Of a stretch of DNA of 41,149 nucleotides, positions 7,201 through 15,263 are shown piece by piece (position 1 is the first letter of the stretch; each line of letters opens with the position of its first letter). This stretch comes from Chrysochromulina tobinii (lineage: Eukaryota; Haptophyta; Prymnesiales; Chrysochromulinaceae). The notes beneath the pieces were generated by a model. It saw nothing but the letters and a program-made list of their open reading frames with translations. It searched no databases and was not told the DNA's origin. The stretch is taken from the NCBI GenBank assembly GCA_001275005.1, contig JWZX01003210.1:1-41149 (forward strand). Direction: 5' to 3'. A program made the position numbers and the translations under genes.

Positions 7201-9919
7201 CGGCTGCCGCCTGCCCCTGCCAGTCATAGCCGTGCCGCTCCTTGCCATCGAGCGTCGCGCTCAACCGAGGAGGTTGGCCACTGCCGCCGACCGCTGCGGT
7301 CGGATCGTCATCCACGCCGGCGGAGATGTTGGTGGCGGCGACGATGGTGGCGGCAAAGGTGGAGATGGTGGCGGCAACATCGTGCGCGTCGGGCCGTTCC
7401 TCTTGAATTGGACCGTTCGAGTGAGTGCATGAACGCCTGCAACCACGCGGCGGGCGTGTAGAATGGAACGGAGAGTGCGTGAACCAAGGGCGCTCCTTGC
7501 GCAAGGCAGCGAGCGGCATGAGCAGCCAGCCGCGATAGACCTGCCGCAAGGCCTTGAGCGCCTGACTCTGCTCCGTTGAGGAACCTCTGCCGCCATCGCA
7601 ACGGCGGCCAACAGCCTCGACCGCATCCACATGTCCGAGGAGCCGCGGCAGCTGTGGCAGGACCTGCCGCCAAATCGACAAGTAGTCGGCCACCTCGTCC
7701 CGCTGAGCGGCCGTCTTGATCGGCAGTATGTCGTACTGGGGGCAGAGCGACGCCACAATCTCTTCGATGAGCCTCGTCTTGCCCACTCCCGTCTCGCCGC
7801 GCAGCACGACCACGAAGCCCTCTCTGCTCTTGTGGAAACCCCTCAGCGCCTGCTCGCACGAGTGCATCAGGCTCTGCTGGCCCACAAGCGCATTCTCGAA
7901 CAAGAGGTTGCTCCCACTACTGCAGTGAGACAAGCCGCCAGATCTGCCGCGCGTTACCTCGTTCCGAAGCTCCGGCTCGTAGTAGTTCGAGTCGATCTTG
8001 TCGACCACGCGGAACTTTATTACGGGATCTTCGAAGCCTTTCATGACCACCTTGGGCAGCTCATCAAAGTCGAACTTGTCCGTCACGAGCGCCTTATCGT
8101 GTGTCGTCTGGTTGACGAGCACCTCATTGACTGCCTGACCCATGAAGCGCGCCGCCATGTTGACCATCACGCCGTACTCGGTGTACTCGCCGCGCGAGCT
8201 CGAGCCCACATAGCCGATGAACACGGTGCCTGTCGTGATGCCGATGTTGGCCTTGAGGCGCATCGGGCGGATCTGGTCGCGGATGAGCAGGGCGCACCGG
8301 ATGGCGCGGGCCGGGTCGTCCGAAAAGTACAGCGGCGGCAAGCCGAAGGTGATCTTCACGCACGTGCCCTTGTCATCGATGGAGACGCGCGAAAGAGAGC
8401 CCTTGTACACGTATACAGCGGACAGGATCAGGTACACGACTCTCTGGAAGCGCTCGACGAAGTCGCCGTCTGAATAGTGCAGACCACCGATGCGGCAGAA
8501 CATCATCGTCACCTCGCGGAACTGCGAGGCGGCCTGCAGCTTGCCTGTGACCAGGTGCGGGCGCAGCGGACCGGGCGCGTACACGTAGAAGCTACGCAGT
8601 GCCTCCTCGGGCACCACCGGCGACGACTTGAGCTGCTCCTCGAGTACGGCGCGCCAGTGCGGCGGCAAAGGCGGTTGCCGATGGCACTTGGTGATGATCT
8701 TGAAGCCGGGCCCGAACTTTCCCGTCTTGTCGTTGGGCACGGCTGTCCCTACGCAATGCGGCTGGACCAGCACCCATGCTTCTGGCGAGACGCACAGTTG
8801 ACCTGTTTCGGCCTGCTGCTCGGCGTCTGAGAGCTGCCGGAGCGCATGCCCGGCCACGACGAACTCGCGGCGCAGAAAGTTGCCGAGGTCGACACCCTGC
8901 ACGGCGCCCGCTCCCAGCCCGAGGTGCAGCTGGAGCATGACACCCTCCTCGGTGTCCCAGTTGTTGAGCTGCTGCAACTGCTCAAGCCCGCACGCGACCG
9001 CTCGGTGCGTGAGCGTCTCGAGCGACTCGCCGCACGTGTTGGACGACCAGATGGACATGATGGCGTCACCGCCAAACTTGATTACGTCGCCGCTGAAGCG
9101 CGTGACCATATTGATGAGTTCCTCGAAGAATCGGTTGATGATGCTGTTGAGGATCTCAGCCCCCTCATTCCCACGCTCCTTGAGCAACTGGTTGGTCAGC
9201 TTCGTGAAGCCAGAGATGTCGCTGAAGAGCACGGCTGCGTTGAAGTCTTGCGCGTAGCCCTGATCGCCCAAATGCTGGAGCGAGTCGGAGCTGCAATTCA
9301 CGTACGCCTTTTCGCCGTTCGGACCTACGAGCGGCTCGTTATAGTAGCGAGTGGCCACCTCGATGGGTACGAAGCGCAGCAGCGACATGACGTACTTGCT
9401 CATATCCTCCTTGGTCATCGTCGAGGTGACAAATCCGCCGGCCGCGCGAGCGTCGGCAACCGTGAAGTTGCCAGCCGCTGTCTTGAGGCGATGCCTCTCG
9501 ATGGCCGTGCGCCAGCCGGTTGGGCGGCTACCGGCCACCGGGCTCGACAGCTGCTCGACCATCGCACTCGACGCTGTCGTGGATGGGCCCGCGTTACTGC
9601 CGCCGCGTGTGATGCTGATGCTGTCGCTGGTGCTGGTGCTGGTGCTGGTGCTGGTGCTGGTGCTGGTGCTGGTGCTGGTGCTGGTGTTTGTGCTGGTGAT
9701 GCTGCTGCTGGTGCTGGTGCTGCCGAAGCGGCTGCTGAAGCTGTCTAATGCCGCTCCTACCCAGTCCCCCGACGAGGATGAGCTTTTTGTGGCGTCCACC
9801 ATTAGATTACTTCTGAGGTATGCATTCCAAAATCGGAAACGCGCGATGTTCCTTTTGGTTCCGCCCGATTTCTCGTATTGGATAAGATTCCGCACCCCTA
9901 AAGGATCCGTGCTGTGCAC
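4241..9919 (-). CDS. Soluble adenylyl cyclase (ADCY10-type) homologue
   Basis: A single open frame of 1892 residues; a second in-frame Met at residue 40 (9802) is an equally good start. Order: Ser/Thr repeat (~65-105), cyclase domain C1 (~225-400), cyclase domain C2 (~470-640), P-loop ATPase domain (GETGVGKT 710-717), then a long helical, TPR-like C-terminus. This is the architecture of soluble adenylyl cyclase (human ~1610 aa), which makes cAMP from ATP in the cytosol and is stimulated by bicarbonate and Ca2+. C1 has the metal Asp pair (FSDISGF D236, FGGDAI D287) and Lys283. C2 supplies the complementary residues: DDKG Lys519, EYTEYG Thr582, and Asn589 and Arg593 in VNMAARF. So one complete active site is predicted. 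The stretch coded at about 7260-7480 is low complexity and reads oddly; a small unrecognised intron or indel is possible there. It is head-to-head with the D27-like gene, 225 bases apart. Confidence 0.88.
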   Translation of the reverse strand: MHSTDPLGVRNLIQYEKSGGTKRNIARFRFWNAYLRSNLMVDATKSSSSSGDWVGAALDSFSSRFGSTSTSSSITSTNTSTSTSTSTSTSTSTSTSTSDSISITRGGSNAGPSTTASSAMVEQLSSPVAGSRPTGWRTAIERHRLKTAAGNFTVADARAAGGFVTSTMTKEDMSKYVMSLLRFVPIEVATRYYNEPLVGPNGEKAYVNCSSDSLQHLGDQGYAQDFNAAVLFSDISGFTKLTNQLLKERGNEGAEILNSIINRFFEELINMVTRFSGDVIKFGGDAIMSIWSSNTCGESLETLTHRAVACGLEQLQQLNNWDTEEGVMLQLHLGLGAGAVQGVDLGNFLRREFVVAGHALRQLSDAEQQAETGQLCVSPEAWVLVQPHCVGTAVPNDKTGKFGPGFKIITKCHRQPPLPPHWRAVLEEQLKSSPVVPEEALRSFYVYAPGPLRPHLVTGKLQAASQFREVTMMFCRIGGLHYSDGDFVERFQRVVYLILSAVYVYKGSLSRVSIDDKGTCVKITFGLPPLYFSDDPARAIRCALLIRDQIRPMRLKANIGITTGTVFIGYVGSSSRGEYTEYGVMVNMAARFMGQAVNEVLVNQTTHDKALVTDKFDFDELPKVVMKGFEDPVIKFRVVDKIDSNYYEPELRNEVTRGRSGGLSHCSSGSNLLFENALVGQQSLMHSCEQALRGFHKSREGFVVVLRGETGVGKTRLIEEIVASLCPQYDILPIKTAAQRDEVADYLSIWRQVLPQLPRLLGHVDAVEAVGRRCDGGRGSSTEQSQALKALRQVYRGWLLMPLAALRKERPWFTHSPFHSTRPPRGCRRSCTHSNGPIQEERPDAHDVAATISTFAATIVAATNISAGVDDDPTAAVGGSGQPPRLSATLDGKERHGYDWQGQAAAEMMEMEQLERFKKHEGLLNTVIDCGFTMSDETLSLSEESRQALTRHMLAHMLEAALGDLEAKLSKRALLIIEDAQAMDSVSWTLLAHVAEKIGNMAIFLTMGTGVSGMGGSTSVLGGAGDLASSVLGCPAKYGGALGTTQGGSAMGEMPPEALKFLQLPRVLTHEVRPLDTRYVHELLCHCVGAQMVVDNVVQAVFHRTLGNPLYCIELATTMVQQQVITVHNDVCQLAIRPDQLETMVPISMHAAISNKIDHLSSQCAACIKAAAVMGMEFPAVVLAALGLDGMQTAAEREALLSTLLVARMIEKVQLSNGWGRFLDGGVAGESLSGGVYRFQSWMLREVAYNSLPFEERRAKHFAIAKWIEKTIATVLEGDPDPRDRLWLYPMLSDHWLQMTGADAAISAVSYLDRAAKAALEASMHREAIVLIKKELRVLRERLQASNTETQQAFANAMLAEAHLAVGELPEAKEVIMNALEVLDRPIEGSKELMRARQRYELRWLRRPLVAKEWRRLYFRKPLDEGCALMVARLYENLGRTAYLLEEVELHDMAVLRCLNLSELLRRHQAAKSLRATVIGAHKALQPQTEQLARAYAAACIIERIAHDAPLAARFLGRTNRLVSELDNPPSLTLYTNMRFGQSAMREANWKRAEAALRAAAVAGDAVYSGRRGEEVSHELGLVLYMSGQLEEAHRVFTDARETCAARHDVPMLCLLTVGLCVPLLSFGRADEALELLHVMLDTMPQYMKSTSTSLNMLGLKAFAHTRTEAPDFESARALAIEALASITLSTSFQLVSFWGLTAAIEALFGALATAAESAFDLTETRRLFHRQGTEQCVCTAPPPGPNQKLAFAVAMPDKDQFSFALLVESLEVFARFAKQHAAALPRQLLYEGRLRLLYGRKAEALDYFARARDEAGSRSMLYEVGLASLELYTLESHRDGLEKTATALTKMGAHVEATRARDALLKLPEGLRDSARTASINLSSVYLGQVV
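9625..9720 (-). repeat. Hexanucleotide repeat coding (Ser-Thr)n
   Basis: A run of GCTGGT/CTGGTG units within the cyclase gene, read on the minus strand as alternating Ser and Thr (about residues 65-105). The period of six keeps the frame whatever the copy number, so length polymorphism would be tolerated. Probably a flexible, possibly glycosylated or phosphorylated linker. Confidence 0.85.
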
Positions 9920-10144
9920 TAGCTCCTGGTAAGTGGCGTGTGTGAGTACGTGTCAGAAATCACACGTACGTTCCCACCAGGAAACATTTGTACACACAGC
10001 CAATGGATGTAACACCACAGACACCGGTCAGGCGTACATACGGATTCGGTTACCACTAGCTTAGGGACCCTGGACCCCCTTACCACAGCCATACTCGATC
10101 AGCCGCCGGTCCGGGCCACATTCACATTCACACTGACAACAATC

Positions 10145-10897
10145 ATGACGCTGATGAGCATATTATTGGCCTCGCGCTCGCTGACGCTTCCAACAGCTGC
10201 ATCGGCACCTGCTCAACGCGCTACCGCCTCCTATCTGTGCCGTCCACCGCCTGTGTTACATCCATCTGTGGCATCGCCCGTGGACCAAGCGTTGCTCTCC
10301 CTCTTTCGGTGGCAGCTCCGGCAGCAGACGGGCTTTTACGATCCGACGCCCGGCTTCGAAGGAATGATGATCGAACTTCGCGCGTATCAGCGGAGCCACA
10401 CCGTTGAAGAGCAGGCAGACTGCTCTTCGCGGATCATGGCTGCCATGGCCGGCCCACTGCCGGAGATCTTTCGAGTGCTGGGCTCGCACGCCGATTGGGC
10501 TCCTGCAGCGCTGGCCTTCTTCACACGCCCATTCCTACACTTTCTCGTAGGGAACATGACCTTGACCCAGCGTGCCCTCGGCGACGAACGCGCCGGCGGT
10601 GTCCTCGTCGAACGCTGCGCGGTGCTCGAGCACGGCGGGTGCAAGGGATTGTGCTTGCACATGTGCAAGATTCCGACGGAGCGGATGTTTGCCGCTCGGT
10701 GGGGCCTGCCGCTGACCATGCGACCCAATTTCGAGACTTACGAATGCCAGCTCAGCTTTGGGCTCGCGCCACTTCCCATCGATCTCGATCCGTACATTCC
10801 GATTGGATGCCTCTCGCACTGTCCCGCGGCCGGTGCCATCCATGGTGATGCGCGGCTGGCAGGCCAGGCTCAAGATCAGCCTCGAGTTGGCACATGA
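10145..10897 (+). CDS. D27-like carotenoid isomerase family protein (DUF4033), plastid-type N-terminus
   Basis: 250 residues. The C-terminal half has the DUF4033 signature of beta-carotene isomerase D27: CAVLEHGGCKGLCLHMCKIP, then GLPLTMRPNFETYECQ, then PIGCLSHCP. Its conserved Cys cluster is thought to bind iron or an Fe-S centre. In plants D27 isomerises all-trans-beta-carotene at C9 to start strigolactone synthesis; D27-like paralogues act on carotenoids more broadly. Algae with such genes need not make strigolactones. The first ~30 residues (MTLMSILLASRSLTLPTAASA) look like a signal peptide followed by a Ser/Ala/Arg-rich transit-like part, as expected for a plastid protein. The start is the first ATG in frame. 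Residues after the last CxxxC (from ~230) do not look conserved. Confidence 0.8.
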   Translation: MTLMSILLASRSLTLPTAASAPAQRATASYLCRPPPVLHPSVASPVDQALLSLFRWQLRQQTGFYDPTPGFEGMMIELRAYQRSHTVEEQADCSSRIMAAMAGPLPEIFRVLGSHADWAPAALAFFTRPFLHFLVGNMTLTQRALGDERAGGVLVERCAVLEHGGCKGLCLHMCKIPTERMFAARWGLPLTMRPNFETYECQLSFGLAPLPIDLDPYIPIGCLSHCPAAGAIHGDARLAGQAQDQPRVGT

Positions 10898-11209
10898 GAT
10901 AGTGCAGGCTGCGGTGCAGCTTAACGACAAATCTGTGCAACCCTTTTTCATCACCATACCTACTGTCGTCGTCTCTCCGCTCCGTATTCGGAACTCGCAG
11001 ACCTTGGAGTTGGACGCCTCCCCCGCACCGTGTTCTCCCCACTGCCCCCATTCGCAGACCGCGCGGCGCGGACCGCGATCCAACACGCATCCGCGAGGAT
11101 AAACGTCGTCTCATGCGGACACCTCCAATCTACCAATCAGAACTTACCTGAACTTTGGTGAGAAATCGCGCGTCCCGTTGTGCGGGACGCGGTCAGCCTC
11201 TGATTGGAC
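10898..11209. other. Intergenic, D27-like 3' side and cyclase 5' side
   Basis: About 310 bases between two plus-strand genes. Overlapping short frames on both strands have no recognisable content. A near-palindrome CGTCCCGTTGTGCGGGACG lies just before the cyclase start at about 11170-11189 and could fold in the 5' UTR. Confidence 0.4.
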
Positions 11210-12770
11210 ATGGGTTGCGCGGCGAGCTCCGACCGCCGCCCGAACCCTCCAGACGATGATGCCACATCCACCGGTGACGCTGAACCCTATTTGCTCTCTG
11301 CTGACGTACTCCTTGCCGCAAGCGAGGCTGATCAGCAGAGGATGGCTGAGCTCGTGCAGCTCGGATTGGACCTATCGCTTCTAGCCATCGATGGCAGGCA
11401 CGCCAAGGAGTGCTCCTTTGCCCGTGCCGCCGTCGAGGCGCGCGTACGTGTGTGCGCTTTCGACGCTCTCATCTTTTGGAAGCTGCAGCGGTCTGAGGGT
11501 GCGCATTCAGAGACACTCGTGTGCTCCGCGGCTGATGGCGCGGGGACAGATGGTCTGATTGGTCGCACCCAGAGCACTGGCAACGTCGGCGATACGGGCA
11601 AGGGCGCGCCAACCGCGTGCGCTGCAATCATGCGCAGTTCGAAGGTCGTCGCGCCACTCGTCGTCGTCGAAGTCTCCAACCGGACAACGAGCGCCGAGCT
11701 GCAGTCTCGCTACGGTCGTGCCGTGAGCACCGCGGTTTATGTTCCCGTCAACGCGCCTTCAGTGTGGGAGGCAGGCACGATAGTCCATTATGGCGTACTC
11801 GAGGCAATCATGCACGCACGCCCCGAGAAAGTGAGGGCCGTGGAGGCCGCGACTACACCAGGTGCACCAGCAGCCGCTGAAGCCGCTGCAGCCGCTGCCT
11901 CCACGGCACTGTCTGATGTGACGCTGCAGCAGCTCCGCCAGTTGGGCAGCCACCTCGCCGCAAGCCTACAGACGTTTGCGCTGCTACACTCTGAAGAGCA
12001 AGGCGAGCGGCTACTCTATCGGATGATGCCCAAGCACATCGTCGCGCAGCTGCAGCAGCGGCGTACGGTCAGGGCCGCCGCCGCCGCCGCCGCGGCAGCT
12101 GCCACCAGTCCGCGATCACCCACTCCGAAGCCAGCCTCCACCTTTGCGCCTGCCTCCGCCTTCGCCGCCTTCGCCTCGGTCTCTACCTCTTCTTCCTCCT
12201 TGCCCATATCCCCCTCGACCGCCTCCGATGAGAACTTCATTGTCGACTCTTGTGAGCGCGCTTTCGTGCTCTTCTGCGATCTCGAGGGCTTTACATCGTA
12301 CTGCGCGCGCCGGCAGCCTTCCGAAGTCGTGACGACGCTGAATTCGCTCTTCGCCACCTTCGACGCGCTGCTGCCCCAGCATCGCGTACACAAGGTGACG
12401 ACTATCGGCGATTGTTACGTGGCCGCGGCGGGGCTGAGCTTCATGAGCAGCTCCACGCCGCAGCGCGACATTCTCGCGTTCGCCCTCGACCTCATCGCTG
12501 CGGTCCACGGGTTCCACACCGCCGATGGCGAGGTGCTACGCGTGCGCATTGGCATCCATGTCGGACCGATTGCGGCGGGCGTCGTGGGCGTGGCGATGCC
12601 GCGCTACGCGCTCTTCGGTGAGACGGTGACGGTAGCGGAACATCTCGAGGAGCGAGCTCTCCCCAACCGCATCCTTATCTCACGCGCCGTTCACCGTGCT
12701 CTCCTCGAGCCCCTTGACATTGCCAAGTTGCATGCTCACCAAAGCATGGGCGACGGTCATGAGGGCGGCT

Positions 12771-12801
<31 letters not shown>

Positions 12802-13582
12802 TGGTGGCGGTGTGTTCAGAGCCGACTTCGACAGTGGCGACGCGACTCGGGCGCCATGTCGGGCGCACTCGGCTGCAGACGATCTGGGCATCACATTCGA
12901 GCCTCTCGAGGCACTTCCAGAGGGCCTCGAAGATCCAGCAACCTCGTCCGCCTCCAGTGATGCTTCGACAACCTCGACCACCTCCGCCGTGTGCGCGGTG
13001 GAGGTGGACGAGGTGGACGCAGCCGCCGCTCCTTTGCTCGTGATGGAGGCGTCGGAGCGACAGAGATCAGCGCGGCGGATGCTGCTAGGAGACCTGACCA
13101 CCGCTCATCTGAGCTACTTCCGCGGGCGCATACAGCCGACGGGTCATCGGGCTCAGAGCAGCCAAGAGCCGATGAGGCGCAAGGGGGCCACGAGCTCCGA
13201 GAGCTCGTGGGAGTTGCCGCGCCGCATCTCGTCCAGCGTCAGTGCGCGCGGCTCGAGCTCGCTCTCGAGCTCACTCGAGGCCTCACGCACAGGCGCGATG
13301 CCTGTGCGTGACGTGTGCAACTGCCTCTCCCTCTCGCGCTGTGAACGCGAGTCGCGCGGGTGCTCATCGAGGGAACTGCCGTCCGCTGCGCCGCATGATG
13401 GCTCGCACGCTCCAGAATATAAGGGCGACGCTGCTGGAATGTCCGTCCTGCCTGGGGTGGCGGCATCAGATAGGTTCAAAGATCGGGGGCCATCCACCAG
13501 CACCACAGATACCGGTAGGTCCTCGGGCTCGGGGACCTCGGGGTCGGGCGGGAGCGCCCCTCTTCCACACCGGCGCGTGTGA
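11210..13582 (+). CDS. Class III nucleotide cyclase-like protein, N-myristoylated, atypical active site
   Basis: Starting at the ATG at 11210 the protein begins MGCAASSD, a textbook N-myristoylation plus palmitoylation signal; the frame extends two codons upstream only through a TTG. 790 residues. The class III cyclase domain spans ~345-500, preceded by a LYRMMPKHIVAQL helix typical of the linker before guanylyl cyclase domains. Both metal Asp are present (LFCDLEGFT D357; TIGDCY D401). However, the base-selecting position in KVTTIGD is Thr (Lys in adenylyl, Glu in guanylyl cyclases), and MPRYALFGETVTVAEH replaces the transition-state Asn and Arg of the usual VNxAxR motif with Thr and His. Such a domain may be inactive, regulatory, or need a partner. 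The flanks are Ala-, Gly- and Ser-rich low complexity. The N-terminal ~80-260 region may be a sensor but I cannot name it. It should sit on the cytosolic face of a membrane. Confidence 0.82.
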
Positions 13583-13675
13583 CATGAATGTGTGAGTACG
13601 TTTATGAATCGCTCGTTGTAGGCAACGTATGTACTCTAAGTAGACTTTTTAACAATCACTCCTCTCACTGTACAC

Positions 13676-14641
13676 TCACAGCTCCTGGGCTTCGGCTTCC
13701 CGCTGACGCTGCTTGGCCTGCTTGCGAGCCACATGCTTCTTAAGCCCATTCAGGTTGGCCTGCGCACTCTCTACCAGCTTCGGATCCATCTCGGGATCGG
13801 CGCTCACGACTGCTTGTGCCGCGTCGAGCGCCTTGGTCATGTACGTCACCGCCAACTCGTCGCGTCCCAGTTTCTCAAGCACGCCAGCCACGCCGTTGAG
13901 GCTCGCCGCGTGCTCCAAGCTGTGCATGAGGCTCGGCTCCGATGCGTACGCCTGCTCGGCCTGCAAAGCTTGCTCCAAGGCGTCGGACAGCTCGCCAACG
14001 GCCGCCAAGGCCTGTGCATACTGCACGCGCAGCTGCGCCACCCCAGCAATCGTCGGCACCTCCTGCCCCTTGGGAGCTGGCCCCTTTGCCTCCTGAATCC
14101 CGAGGAGCTCTGTGTAGCCCTTGATCGCGGCCCTCGGCTGGTTGGCCTGCAGCGCCGCGTAAGCCGCCTTGCCGAGCGTCATCTCGTAGCCGGGATGGCT
14201 TGAGCCGGAACTCTCGCGCATTGCCTCGAGCAGGTTGTTGTACACCTTGCGCGCCAGGTCATAGTCGCTGGCCTGCATGTGCGCATCTGCCATCTTGTCA
14301 AGCGCCATCGCGTATCGAGGGTCGCCGCGGCCGTGCAGCGCCATGAGCACTTCGGAACCCTCCTCCAATGCTGCGATCGCCTCGGACTGCTGATTCAGCT
14401 GCCTATATATCCCACCAAGATCGACCAACAGGTCAGCCGCCCACTGCGTGGGCTTCGTCTCCTTTTGTCGCAGCTCATGTAACGCCTCCCTTAGCAGCTT
14501 CCGCGCGAGCGTCAGCTTGCCCTCGGTGGTGGCTCGGCGAGCTTCTGCACGCACGGCTTCGAAGTCTACCGAGCGTGACGAGCTACCGAGCGCGAGCGCG
14601 ACGATTGCAAGGACGAGCTCGAGGGTCGTCACTCCTCGCAT
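13676..14641 (-). CDS. Secreted or organelle-targeted TPR-repeat protein
   Basis: 321 residues with an N-terminal hydrophobic segment (TTLELVLAIVALALGSSSRS) that reads as a signal peptide or signal anchor. The rest is all-helical with tetratricopeptide repeats. Several repeats show the small-residue/aromatic pattern, for example WAADLLVDLGGIYRQLNQ, YDLARKVYNNLLEAM and DELAVTYMTKALDAA. It most resembles the kinesin-light-chain style of TPR (~42-residue spacing). The C-terminus is strongly charged (ARKQAKQRQREAEAQEL). TPR arrays bind partner proteins; with a signal sequence the compartment may be ER lumen, periplastid space or plastid. The stop is 93 bases from the stop of the convergent cyclase gene. 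No enzymatic motif is present. Confidence 0.75.
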   Translation of the reverse strand: MRGVTTLELVLAIVALALGSSSRSVDFEAVRAEARRATTEGKLTLARKLLREALHELRQKETKPTQWAADLLVDLGGIYRQLNQQSEAIAALEEGSEVLMALHGRGDPRYAMALDKMADAHMQASDYDLARKVYNNLLEAMRESSGSSHPGYEMTLGKAAYAALQANQPRAAIKGYTELLGIQEAKGPAPKGQEVPTIAGVAQLRVQYAQALAAVGELSDALEQALQAEQAYASEPSLMHSLEHAASLNGVAGVLEKLGRDELAVTYMTKALDAAQAVVSADPEMDPKLVESAQANLNGLKKHVARKQAKQRQREAEAQEL

Positions 14642-14737
14642 GAAGAAATCACCGAATCGGGAGATGTTTCCTTTTGCGCACTTCCAATCACACGACCGAC
14701 ACGACGCGTTTCGATCGACACACGACCGACCTCCAGT

Positions 14738-15165
14738 TCACCAGTAGTCGCAGATAAAGCCGAAGCCAGCCGACCGCAGCCTGTCCTCGAAAAGGCGCAG
14801 TATCTCGCGCGTCATCCTGGAGGAGAAAGAGGCTGATATCGTGATATGAAGGCTGCGAAACCAGCCGACCGCAAGCGCATGCTTATCCACCTGACGCTCG
14901 GCGCTGATGAGAAAGAGTTGGTGGAGGGCGAGGAGGGGGAGGAGGGGGAGGAGGGCGATGACGGCGAGGAAGACAACGAGGGAGGCGTGAGCAGAGCGTC
15001 AGAAGCGAGGGGTCGAGCTCGAGGGCGAGTGGGCGACGGGAAGACCAAGACGCTAGACGGCGTCTTAAAGACGGCGAGGACGACGGCGAAAAGGGCGAGC
15101 AAGAGAGCGATGAGAATTCGCGCGTGTGACACAGCTGTTTGCACGTGCTCGTGTGGTAAACACAT
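14738..15165 (-). CDS. Small single-pass membrane protein, two exons (tentative)
   Basis: Proposed exons are 15165-14891 and 14816-14738, removing a 74-base intron 14817-14890 (donor CAG/GTGGAT, acceptor CTCCTCCAG/GATGAC, phase 2). The 117-residue product would begin MCLPHEHVQ, have one strong transmembrane helix (ILIALLLALFAVVLAVF), a Ser/Pro-rich stalk of SSPSSP repeats, and a well-formed C-terminus (MTREILRLFEDRLRSAGF...CDYW). It fits neatly between two minus-strand genes with ~100 bases on each side. Without splicing the frame runs on to 14812. On the opposite strand 14846-15193 encodes a highly acidic frame, so the strand is not certain. A short sequence in the proposed intron repeats part of exon 2 (both read RLRSAGF), suggesting a small local duplication. 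Function unknown. Confidence 0.4.
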
Positions 15166-15263
15166 GTTCCGTGCAAGCCACGAGATTAGGTAAATCCTTC
15201 TCGATCCTGTACTCGGCGTGCCGATGCACAGCCGAGCGGTTATCGAACGTGACAGACACATAT

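Noticed and set aside
8846-9748. Plus-strand frame of 300 codons over the cyclase C1 domain
   Set aside because: Shadow of the soluble adenylyl cyclase; its Ala/Gly tail is just the antisense of the Ser-Thr repeat.
14846-15193. Plus-strand acidic frame (Glu/Gly/Asp-rich, 115 codons)
   Set aside because: Lies opposite a frame with a good transmembrane helix and a spliceable C-terminus between two minus-strand genes; the acidic run is a simple GAG/GGA repeat. Not firmly excluded.
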